A stretch of 64,000 nucleotides of DNA, taken from an uncultured Burkholderiales bacterium (GTDB lineage Bacteria > Pseudomonadota > Gammaproteobacteria > Burkholderiales > Burkholderiaceae). Location: NCBI GenBank assembly GCA_946480465.1, contig CAMLJY010000006.1, positions 62,001 through 126,000 on the forward strand, in the 5' to 3' direction. This document shows positions 40,424 to 47,734 of the stretch, in pieces (position 1 is the first letter of the stretch; each line of letters opens with the position of its first letter). The position numbers and the translations under genes were made by a program. The notes below the pieces were generated by a model. That model ran no database searches. It was given only the letters and a program-made list of their open reading frames with translations, and was not told where the DNA came from.

Positions 40424-40956
40424 GGTTCTCTCCGGTAAGTGAACGAAAGCTTCTGGGACACGCGCTGCCAAGCGCGGTGTCGCACTTCGATCCCGAAGTC
40501 GGCGGGGTGAAGCTTGTTCTGGATTACGTCATGACGAAGGAGCAACTTGAGCGCCTGCTCCGCATCGTCGTACTCAACCGGCAAAGGAACGACCGGCACG
40601 CTGTGGAGCTGCCACACCGCATGCCGATGCCTGCGGGTCACAACCCGCAGTTCAGCGATCCCGAACTGGGCGGCCAAGACCACGTCTTCGACGCTCGGCC
40701 CTGAATCACGGGGGTGATTGTGCGTGAATATCCCTCCGGCTCCCTTACGAAGCTCGGCCACCGTGAAGTCGATGGAGTCGAAGATTCCTTGCCGCTGGAG
40801 GATCACGTTCCCAGCCGGATCGATAAGAACGCCGGTCTCGAACGGGTTCCCGCGAATGGTGTCCTCGATGGCCTCGGCTGTCTGCCGGGCGGCTGCGGTG
40901 GAGTGCGGGTTTGGATCCACGAATGTTCGCGATGATTGTCGCGAAGGCGACTTCAA
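40420..40956 (-). CDS. JAMM/MPN(RadC-like) metal-dependent hydrolase
   Basis: 178 residues. GGIFTHNHPRDSGPSVEDVV shows the H-x-H-P ... S-x-x-D signature of JAB/JAMM metalloenzymes (RadC and deubiquitinase-like folds). The upstream acidic residue is probably in the TGVLIDPAGNVI strand region. In mobile elements such domains occur alone or in polyvalent proteins, where they are thought to cleave isopeptide bonds or protect entering DNA. First gene of a two-gene unit. Confidence 0.75.
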   Translation of the reverse strand: MKSPSRQSSRTFVDPNPHSTAAARQTAEAIEDTIRGNPFETGVLIDPAGNVILQRQGIFDSIDFTVAELRKGAGGIFTHNHPRDSGPSVEDVVLAAQFGIAELRVVTRRHRHAVWQLHSVPVVPLPVEYDDAEQALKLLLRHDVIQNKLHPADFGIEVRHRAWQRVSQKLSFTYRREP

Positions 40957-41212
40957 CGCACGCGTGGTTTCCCGAGGCGCCGGTCAGATGCCGCGCACTT
41001 TGGGTGTACGCGCTAACGCCCGCGCCACTTGCTGGTTGCTGCTGACTTCCGCCAGTTCACGATCGCCGACGCCGGTCGCGCCGGTGGGCGATCAGCATCT
41101 CCATCACCGCGCGCTTCATGCGCACCCAGCGCAGCATCACTTTCCCTGGGCCTTCAGTCGGTCCACCAGCGACACGTACCGCCCGGTCGGCTTGAACCTT
41201 GGGTTTCAAGCC

Positions 41213-41375
41213 TTAAACTGATGTGGCCGGCGCCAGCGGCTGTACTCCGAGCTTGTAGCCCAGCACGCCCAGCACCTTCACGATCGTGGCCAGCGACGGG
41301 TTGCCCGTAGGCGCAAGTGCTCGGTGCAGACCTTCGCGGCTTAGCCCCGCATCACGCGCCACGGCCGCCGCTCCG
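41213..41375 (-). pseudogene. C-terminal remnant of an addiction-module antidote (HigA-like)
   Basis: One frame reads AAVARDAGLSREGLHRALAP, TGNPSLATIVKVLGVLGYKL and GVQPLAPATSV before a stop, which is the classic C-terminal two-thirds of the putative addiction-module antidote family (Xre-type helix-turn-helix). No start codon or N-terminus exists upstream and no toxin gene is adjacent. The rest of 40957-41387 has no recognisable gene. Confidence 0.7.
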
Positions 41376-41387
41376 CCGGCGGGCCCA

Positions 41388-41531
41388 TCAACCCTTGCGT
41401 CGCGCCTCGAACGCCTCGCGCTGGGCGGGCGTTGCCTTCTTCACGCGGTCCTCGACTTGCTTGCGCATCGCCGTCCGCTCGGCTTCGGTTCTGGGCTTCC
41501 GAGCAGGCTTGCCGAGGGCGGGAGGCTTCAT
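41388..41531 (-). CDS. Small basic protein, free-standing paralogue of the nested ORF in the giant gene
   Basis: 47 residues, Lys/Arg/Glu rich (MKPPALGKPARKP ... TPAQREAFEARRKG). GGAG six bases before the ATG is a good ribosome site; in-frame Met codons upstream (41543, 41672) would extend it to 52 or 94 residues. Its counterpart at 51142-51300 shares GKPxRKP, RKQVExRV, ATPxQR and the RRKG end. Differences in the shared core fall almost only at third codon positions, which argues that this frame is translated. Function unknown; the charge suggests nucleic-acid or protein binding. Confidence 0.6.
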   Translation of the reverse strand: MKPPALGKPARKPRTEAERTAMRKQVEDRVKKATPAQREAFEARRKG

Positions 41532-41672
41532 GTGCATCTCCATCGCCGCGATTCTGCGCCAGGACGCCGATGCTGGCCCCGAGACGCCAAGGGCGCCTCC
41601 AGCGTATCCGATCAGGTCGGATTGCAGCGCGACAGACACGCGCCGAGGATCGGTGGCATGAACCTCCCGCAC

Positions 41673-41981
41673 CGCCCACCGCTCCCCCCGCTGCCCTGCC
41701 CTCCCCGTGCTCCGGGCTCAAGGCCGACGAGGTGCCCGCCACCGCCCAACGGTCAGCGACGGCTACCGCCTGAAGCTGACGCCTGGGCAGAAGCGGCGGT
41801 GCGCGCCGCGGTACGCCGCTCGTGCCTCATGGCGGCCTCCGAGCTGGCGCTCATTGCGGCGCGCATGTGAAACAAGGTCGGTGACGATCAACAGATCACC
41901 CGCTCGCTCGACGCTGGCCTTCGGTCGCGCAACCCTGGCGACAGCGACCGTCTGCCGCTTCACGGCCAATCCGCTTCGTCG
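41673..41981. other. Interval without a confident gene
   Basis: Only weak frames occur here, such as a TTG-started frame on the minus strand from 41969 and an ATG-started 37-39-codon frame from about 41870, rich in Arg/Ala/Ser. Neither has a convincing ribosome site or homologue that I recognise. Confidence 0.4.
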
Positions 41982-42674
41982 TCAGCGCTGCCCACTCGCC
42001 ACTTCCGCCAAGAAGCGCTGCAGCGGCAGGTCAAGCTTTGCAGCCTCCACACGGAGGCGCCGCGCCCGATCGAGGACCGGGCTGCTTCTGAGCTGCCCGC
42101 GCATGATCGTCGCCCGCCTGAGCGTCTCGACGATCTCAGACATCAGCTCGTCGACTTCGGCCAGCGAGCCAGGGTCGATCATGAAGCCCGAGGCGTGGCC
42201 CTCTAAGTACAACTTCCGGGCCATACCGTGATTGTTCGACACCATGTCCACGATGCCTTGGCGAAACTCGGCGGCCGTCTTCGGGAGCCACTGCTGGCGC
42301 TCCAATGCAGCGGCCTGGGCGTGGAGGTCAGCGCATCTTCTCAACGCGGCCGCTTCGTCCTCCACAAGATCGTCAAACGCCCTGATTGCCGCCGTTTCAT
42401 CCCGCGTGAGATTGATGCGCACGCGCACCCGGCGACTCGTTGCGCGCTCAACGTTCACGCGGCGTCCACTCTCGAACTCGAAGAAGTTGCTCTTCCGGCT
42501 CTGCCCTGGTTCACCGGGGATGCCTCGGCCCGCCAGCAAACGAGATGACGCCGCCGCATCAATGGTCCCAACGAAGTGAAGGAACCACGGGCCGGCATGC
42601 TCGCGCTGAAGGGGGGCGGCAATGGCGTCGAATCGGCGGCAGATGTCCGCCAGGGGATTGGTCGCTGCTTTCAT
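41982..42674 (-). CDS. Hypothetical protein, 230 residues
   Basis: The sequence is mixed alpha-helical with no signal peptide or membrane segment, and shows a charged helical stretch (DLVEDEAAALRRCADLHAQA). No family recognised. Its ATG overlaps the stop of a 37-codon ORF, which in turn overlaps the next gene, so genes from 43655 down to 41982 form one coupled unit. By position it is a late or accessory gene of the element. Confidence 0.65.
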   Translation of the reverse strand: MKAATNPLADICRRFDAIAAPLQREHAGPWFLHFVGTIDAAASSRLLAGRGIPGEPGQSRKSNFFEFESGRRVNVERATSRRVRVRINLTRDETAAIRAFDDLVEDEAAALRRCADLHAQAAALERQQWLPKTAAEFRQGIVDMVSNNHGMARKLYLEGHASGFMIDPGSLAEVDELMSEIVETLRRATIMRGQLRSSPVLDRARRLRVEAAKLDLPLQRFLAEVASGQR

Positions 42675-42784
42675 GCCGGGTCTCCGCTCCGAGAGCCATG
42701 CGAGCGACGCTGTCCGGCATCCACGGCCTCTGCAGCTTGCTGGAGCGCTCGTGCGGCCAGCGTTTGCATGCTGGTGCTGGTCAT
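42671..42784 (-). CDS. 37-residue ORF coupled on both sides
   Basis: MTSTSMQTLAARALQQAAEA begins the product, which ends GSRSGDPA. Its ATG overlaps the stop of the 188-residue gene (ATGA) and its own stop overlaps the ATG of the 230-residue gene (ATGA). Double four-base overlaps without gaps suggest a real, translationally coupled small gene rather than chance. Function unknown. Confidence 0.5.
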   Translation of the reverse strand: MTSTSMQTLAARALQQAAEAVDAGQRRSHGSRSGDPA

Positions 42785-43347
42785 GCTGCGCTCCTCGGCG
42801 AAACGAATTCGACCTCGACCCACTGCGGCCCGTGCTTTCGCCGCCATGCGGACTTAGCGGCCCAGGAAGCAGCTTCCGAGGCGTCCTCGAAAGGCACCCG
42901 GATAACGCCCCGTTCCCCCATTCGCATCGCCCATTCGGTTGCCCGGAGGAGAGCCTTTCGGCCGCTGACGATCAGCGCTATCGGAACGTCGTGCGCCAGA
43001 TCGATCTCTGCCGCCTCCCTCGGCGTAAGGGCGGTGACGAGTTGCCGGCAGTCGATCACCTGCGCAGCCGTACCGCACTCCGAAAGCCAGAGCCGATTGG
43101 TTCGGAGCGCTTGCCGAAGCGACGTTTGGTCGAGCACGCCCCTGAGCCGCGTAATGGAAACGTCCGCCTCACCGCGCCTGCCGAACTGCTCGAACCGGAC
43201 GCGCTGCACGGTCGATGAAGCGCTGCAAGTGGGGAGACGCCACATCGCCAGACTCGAAGAGGCATGGGACCGGAGGCGCTCGATGAAGGAACGAGTCTCG
43301 ACCGCAGCTCGCTGCTCGGCTGCGTCGACGTGTTGGGGCTTGCTCAT
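42781..43347 (-). CDS. Hypothetical protein, 188 residues
   Basis: A soluble mixed alpha/beta protein. The middle (LIVSGRKALLRATEWAMRMG) and the end (WRRKHGPQWVEVEFV) are regular enough to be a folded domain, but no family was recognised. It overlaps neighbours on both sides by ATGA junctions. Confidence 0.65.
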   Translation of the reverse strand: MSKPQHVDAAEQRAAVETRSFIERLRSHASSSLAMWRLPTCSASSTVQRVRFEQFGRRGEADVSITRLRGVLDQTSLRQALRTNRLWLSECGTAAQVIDCRQLVTALTPREAAEIDLAHDVPIALIVSGRKALLRATEWAMRMGERGVIRVPFEDASEAASWAAKSAWRRKHGPQWVEVEFVSPRSAA

Positions 43348-43655
43348 GCTGCCCCCCCGTTACGAGTGAACTGCGGACTGCGCTGCGCCACGTCGACGGC
43401 GGCCGCGGCCTCGATCAGCGCGCGGGCGAGGATGCGGGCTTGCACCGGCGCGAGCATGCCGCGCAGCAGGTCGCTGCCGGCGGCGTCAGCCACCTGCAGG
43501 TTGACGCCGATGCACTCGTGCACGCGGCGCGAGGCCACTACAGTGAAGACGTGGCCGTCGCCAAGCACGACAGCGCCGTATTCACGGCGCGTGCGCGTGA
43601 CGACGGGGACGTGGTGAAGATGGAGCGCCGAAGCACCCAGGGAAGTACCAGCCAT
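43344..43655 (-). CDS. Hypothetical protein, 103 residues
   Basis: A small protein with a beta-rich first half (EYGAVVLGDGHVFTVVASRR) and a helical second half (LAPVQARILARALIEAAAAV). It heads the coupled unit 43655-41982. No family recognised. It lies downstream of a region with several hairpins (43757-43912). Confidence 0.62.
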   Translation of the reverse strand: MAGTSLGASALHLHHVPVVTRTRREYGAVVLGDGHVFTVVASRRVHECIGVNLQVADAAGSDLLRGMLAPVQARILARALIEAAAAVDVAQRSPQFTRNGGAA

Positions 43656-43756
43656 GTGCGGCTCCTTGTGCGTGGTCCAAGGCTGCCGCCGTCGCTGCTA
43701 TTCAACGGGTGGCAGCCCGAAACGGGGTAGCAGACCGGACACAAGGAACCGGCAGG

Positions 43757-43912
43757 CCCGAAGGCCTCCCCGCCCGGGCCGCCGTTGATCGGTGGTCCGT
43801 GCGTGCGCGCGGCCGCTTCGACAGCGAAGCGGGCATGAAAATGCCGCTCTTGAGGCGGCCGCACGCCTTGTGATTCCGGGCTGCTATTCCCGACCGCTGA
43901 TGTGCAGCGGCG
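43757..43912. other. Cluster of small perfect hairpins
   Basis: In order: AGGCC-CGAA-GGCCT (from about 43759); CGCTTCG-ACAG-CGAAGCG (43816-43833); GGCAT-GAAA-ATGCC (43834-43847) with a GNRA loop; and CCGCT-N7-AGCGG near 43896-43912. GCGGCCGC copies at 43811 and 43858 can close an outer stem round the middle two, making a compact branched fold. No convincing gene covers this interval (43656-44021). Possible structured RNA or phage control region. Confidence 0.45.
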
Positions 43913-44021
43913 ATGCAACTCTAGGCGATGCGCCGGAGGAACGCAAGCATTGCGCTTGGACGCTGATATTAAGCACTAGGCATTTCGCATCTGAACGTGA
44001 CGCCAGCGCGTCGCCGTGCCC

Positions 44022-44528
44022 TCATGGGCCAGAAGCTGCCTTTGAGGTGGGAAAGCCTGCGTGGGCTCCAGGGGTCGCGGCAACGACTCTCCGTTCGATG
44101 AGCGACGGCGCCACCAGGAGCAAGATCCACAAGACCAGGCTCGCCCCGTACAGGAACCGAGTAATAGGAGCAGCTCGCGCCTTCCGGAGCGGACGGAAGT
44201 CGGTCTCCCGCGACTTGTAAAGCTCCATCCCCAGTAGGACCTGAATCTCTTCGGCCCGGTTCCGCGCGCCCTTCGAGTACGCATAGACGCGCTCGTGCAA
44301 AACGAGGAACAGGATTGCCAGGAAACCACCGACGACCGCGAAGAACCGGATGGCGTCGTTGTCCAGCAGTGGCAGACCGACCATGCGATGGAGGAGCGCC
44401 CCTGATGCACCCAGGAAGACGGTAATCTGGCCAAACATCAGCCCTACATGCAATCGATGCAGGTGCCCCGCTTCCTTGTACTCCTCAAGGAGAGCCTTGT
44501 GCAGGTCGCCATCGATTGCGTCGGCCAT
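44022..44528 (-). CDS. Three-helix membrane protein, 168 residues
   Basis: Hydrophobic segments at about residues 28-48, 60-82 and 122-142, with a soluble middle stretch (YAYSKGARNRAEEIQVLLGM) and an acidic/basic N-terminus. The layout recalls SLATT-like or other small membrane effectors found in accessory regions, but no signature residue allows an assignment. A long hairpin lies just upstream of its start. Confidence 0.6.
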   Translation of the reverse strand: MADAIDGDLHKALLEEYKEAGHLHRLHVGLMFGQITVFLGASGALLHRMVGLPLLDNDAIRFFAVVGGFLAILFLVLHERVYAYSKGARNRAEEIQVLLGMELYKSRETDFRPLRKARAAPITRFLYGASLVLWILLLVAPSLIERRVVAATPGAHAGFPTSKAASGP

Positions 44529-44543
44529 GTTGACACCTCGCGA

Positions 44544-44579
44544 GAGCCCGCGCCCGCCGCCTGGTTGGCGCGCGGGCTC
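44544..44579 (-). other. Leader hairpin upstream of the membrane-protein gene
   Basis: GAGCCCGCGC and GCGCGGGCTC form a perfect ten-base-pair stem with a 16-base loop, ending 16 bases before the ATG at 44528 when read on the minus strand. No U-run follows, so it is more likely a 5' leader structure than a terminator. The remaining bases to 44833 hold no recognisable gene. Confidence 0.4.
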
Positions 44580-44833
44580 GCCCGATACTAGGGCTGCGCA
44601 TCGGACCGAATCATCATCACACTTGACGACAGATCGGCCGACACGCTTGACTTGCGGCTGCCGGATGAGGACGAACTGCTCGAACGACTGGCTCGCTAAA
44701 GGGCGAAGCGCACATCCTCAACTTGAGGCATGACCGGTAGGAACCCAGGAGAACGGAACGATTGGCGAACCTCCCGCCACCGGCATCAGCCGTCCGGTGC
44801 TGACGCTCCAAAGGCCCCGGGGATGTCGCCTTT

Positions 44834-47062
44834 TCAACTGGGCAAGAACCCAAGACCAGTCGCCGCAAGACCGAGAAGGTCAACACTCTGCACGTTGTAC
44901 TCGGACTGGCAGGCCAGAAGCGCCAAGCTCTCCCGAGTCATCGCACCACCATCGACGAGTCCGACGAAGTCATGCAGTTCACCCGGGCTCGGCTCCTGGC
45001 CAATCACATTTCTGTATAGGTGGCGTACAAATGACTCAGTTGATCCGCTCCCTGCGAAGGTCGGAACGAGCGTCGAGCCGAGTGCTACAAGGTCGCCGTA
45101 GCTCATGCCATCGTCCAAGAGCCTGAGCGCAAGGCCCACGTACCTCTCCTCCGCGAGAAAAGCGGGCCCAAAAATCGCGCGGATGATCTGGGCAGCCTGT
45201 CCGGCGTTCCCGCTGGCATGTGTGTCGAGGGCTATCGCCGCGTCTGCAAACGTCAGCCGCTCGATGCCCACCAATGAGTCGACCCCCTCAGCGCCGGACG
45301 AGTCAGTCACCTGCCAGCCAATTCCACTCTTCTCGATGACGTACTCAGATAGAGCACCAGCAAACCTCGCTGTGTCGATCCCATCCCCGCCATCGAGGGA
45401 ATCGTCTCCTCCGCCCCCTGCTACGCTGTCGCGGCCAGCCTTGAGCTGATACGAATCAGCGCCAGGGAACCCTTGCAGGTCCTCGGCTTGTTCAGTGCCG
45501 AGGAATGTGTCACTGACACTCGTGATTGACAGGTTGACCGTGTAGACCTCGCTGCTGGCTTTGCCGTCCGTCACCCTGAACATGAACGAGTCGCTGCCAG
45601 AGTAGTTGTTCGCTGGCATGTAGGTGAACGCGCCCGACGGCGTGATAGTCACCACTCCGTGGGAAGGATCGCTAGCCTTGACATAGGTGACAGGGTCTCC
45701 TTCTGGGTCAACTGCGGCAGGGAGAACGCTGCTGATGGATCCGTCCTCCTTTCCCTGAAAAGCTGCGGCCGTTGCTGCAGGAGGCGCGTTCGTTCCTGGC
45801 GCGATCTCCAGGTTGAACGAGTCGCTGACGGCGAGAGATCCATCGGAAGCCGTCACCTTGATCGATACCGTGCCCACATTCGCAGGCGAAGGCGTTCCGG
45901 AGAACGACCGCGTTGCCCCGTTGAAAGTCAACCAGGTTGGCAGGGCCCCACCGTTGCCCGCAACTGCCGTTAAGGTCAGAGCACTGTCAACGTCACTGAA
46001 CGTGTTCGACGGGATCACGAACTGGAAGGGCACCTTAGCTGTCCCGAGCTGATCCGGAATCTGCGAAGTGACGACAGGGGCATCATTCACGGGCGCAACT
46101 GTGATGCTCACTACGCCTGAATTGGAGTCGAGGGAGCCGTCGTTTGCGACAAACACAAAGGAATCGGAACCTGCGAAGTCCTTCTGGGGCTGGTACGTGA
46201 ACGCACCATTTGACCCCAATTCCACGGTCCCGTGCAGCGGGGTGGTGATCACCCGCAAGAGAACCTGCGGGGTGTCAGCATCGGTGACTGACAACGTTCC
46301 CTGGAGGACGCCGTCCTCGGACACATTCTTCGATTGAGGGTACGAGACTGGCGCGTCGTTTACGGGCCGCACCACCACGCTCATGGTGTACGTGCTTGAG
46401 CTGCCGAGTGAATCGGTGACTTTGAACTGAAAGGAGTCGGGTCCGCTGTAGTCCGGAAGGCCAAGGTAGACGAAACTGCCGTCCGCCTTTATCGCAACGC
46501 CACCGTGCAGAGGTTGTGAAGCAATCGAATATGTGATCGCATTGCCCTCAGCATCAAGGGCCAAGGGCAAAATGCCGGCGCCTGGCGTGTCCTCATCAAC
46601 TGCCCAAGTTCCATTGCTGGAGACCGGTGCCGTGTTGAGGGGCTCCTGATACTTGATGGTCAGGGCATAGCTCGTGGTCGCGAAGCCGGAGAGCTTCACC
46701 GATAGGTCGTCGCTTGATCCGTACCAGTTGAATGATATGGCTGCATCGCCTCCGACGGTGCTCGTGGTGAACAAGTTGGAGCCGTAGCGATCAAGCAGTG
46801 TCACCGAAAGCGTGCCGTATGCATTCGCCCAGGCCTCCCCGAGGGGCTTGTTCGCTGGGTCGGTGCTCACGTATAGCGTGTAGCGGCCTGCCCCTGAGAG
46901 GGAGACAGAGTAACGGTCGTAGTCGTAGGACGGCGAGATCGCTCCGACCGACACCCAGTCTCGTTGGACCTTGTACAGAGACGATGTGTAGAAGTCAGGA
47001 GCGTCGCTGTACTTTTCATCCCAGATCGAGCGAAGTCCGCCGAGATACATGACCGCCCCCAT
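44834..47062 (-). CDS. Large secreted cadherin-like/RTX protein with DUF4214 end
   Basis: About 742 residues. An N-terminal PPC-like beta domain (YSVSLSGAGRYTLYVSTD) is followed by repeated tandem-95/cadherin-like domains (each with SGPDSFQFKVTDS or AGSDSFVFVANDG-type ends), an Ig-like putative domain (TLTAVAGNGGALPTWLTF), a short RTX block (GGGGDDSLDGGDGIDTARFA) and a DUF4214 module. There is no N-terminal signal, so type I secretion is likely. Base composition looks lower in GC than the flanks. ATG 47062 or 47050 is the probable start. Cargo adhesin of the element. Confidence 0.78.
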   Translation of the reverse strand: MGAVMYLGGLRSIWDEKYSDAPDFYTSSLYKVQRDWVSVGAISPSYDYDRYSVSLSGAGRYTLYVSTDPANKPLGEAWANAYGTLSVTLLDRYGSNLFTTSTVGGDAAISFNWYGSSDDLSVKLSGFATTSYALTIKYQEPLNTAPVSSNGTWAVDEDTPGAGILPLALDAEGNAITYSIASQPLHGGVAIKADGSFVYLGLPDYSGPDSFQFKVTDSLGSSSTYTMSVVVRPVNDAPVSYPQSKNVSEDGVLQGTLSVTDADTPQVLLRVITTPLHGTVELGSNGAFTYQPQKDFAGSDSFVFVANDGSLDSNSGVVSITVAPVNDAPVVTSQIPDQLGTAKVPFQFVIPSNTFSDVDSALTLTAVAGNGGALPTWLTFNGATRSFSGTPSPANVGTVSIKVTASDGSLAVSDSFNLEIAPGTNAPPAATAAAFQGKEDGSISSVLPAAVDPEGDPVTYVKASDPSHGVVTITPSGAFTYMPANNYSGSDSFMFRVTDGKASSEVYTVNLSITSVSDTFLGTEQAEDLQGFPGADSYQLKAGRDSVAGGGGDDSLDGGDGIDTARFAGALSEYVIEKSGIGWQVTDSSGAEGVDSLVGIERLTFADAAIALDTHASGNAGQAAQIIRAIFGPAFLAEERYVGLALRLLDDGMSYGDLVALGSTLVPTFAGSGSTESFVRHLYRNVIGQEPSPGELHDFVGLVDGGAMTRESLALLACQSEYNVQSVDLLGLAATGLGFLPS

Positions 47063-47186
47063 CGGTTCGAAGGATCCGCATTCTGCCCCTGTGCTACAAA
47101 AGGTTACAAGCAGGAAGTGGAACATTCCCTGCTCTGCGTCAAACCAGCAGTGAGGGGGCAACGGGCCGTCGCGGGTGCGGACGGCG

Positions 47187-47444
47187 TTACAGAAGCGACG
47201 GGTTGCGCACGATGATCACGATCGCCGTCCACATGCCAACCATGCAACCCAACAGCGTGAACTGCACAGTGCGCGGCTCGATGCGAAAGCCGCCAAGAAG
47301 CAGTACGCCGGCCAACAGTACCTCGACCAGGAACCATTCCCGCAGCGCCAGCGTCGCGATCGCTGCAACGACACCTCCGCAAGCACACGCCGCAGCCTCT
47401 CGCCAAGGGCTGGGCCAGCGCCAAGGTGCAGCCTGATGGTTCAT
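47187..47444 (-). CDS. Small membrane protein, possibly holin-like
   Basis: 85 residues with two or three hydrophobic segments (ACGGVVAAIATLAL; FLVEVLLAGVLLLGGF; FTLLGCMVGMWTAIVIIV). Position just after the giant virion-type gene, beside another tiny membrane protein, matches holin-like genes of podophage late operons. No endolysin is adjacent, so the lysis role is tentative. Confidence 0.55.
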   Translation of the reverse strand: MNHQAAPWRWPSPWREAAACACGGVVAAIATLALREWFLVEVLLAGVLLLGGFRIEPRTVQFTLLGCMVGMWTAIVIIVRNPSLL

Positions 47445-47454
47445 GCTGCCGCGA

Positions 47455-47589
47455 TCACCACCGCCCCCCGATCCAGTTCATCAGAGCGTAGAAGAGCCCG
47501 AACACCACCACCACGATGAACAGCACCGGCGAGAACGCGCCGAAGAACAGCGCGGTGACCAAGGCAGCAACAGCGAGTTCGGCCTTCAA
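47455..47589 (-). CDS. 44-residue single-span membrane protein
   Basis: The TTG start follows GGGAG at a six-base spacing, and an in-frame stop lies just upstream. The product is almost entirely one hydrophobic helix (LFFGAFSPVLFIVVVVFGLF) ending in GGRW. It lies 10 bases before the holin-like gene and after the giant gene; probably a lysis or inner-membrane accessory protein. Confidence 0.55.
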   Translation of the reverse strand: MKAELAVAALVTALFFGAFSPVLFIVVVVFGLFYALMNWIGGRW

Positions 47590-47734
47590 CGCTCACTCCC
47601 AAGTAGCGCCACCCAGCCGCGCCCTCGCGGCTGACCCCATCTCCGGGCTTGCTCCCTTTCGGGCTACCCGTGGACCGTTGCCGGCTGCCGCTCCGGGGTC
47701 AGGCGCGAGGGCACGACCGGTGAGTATCGCTAGC

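Noticed and set aside
44600..44700. Rightward peptide frame ending LPDEDELLERLAR
   Set aside because: It has no start codon and an in-frame stop shortly upstream; likely a gene fragment or chance.
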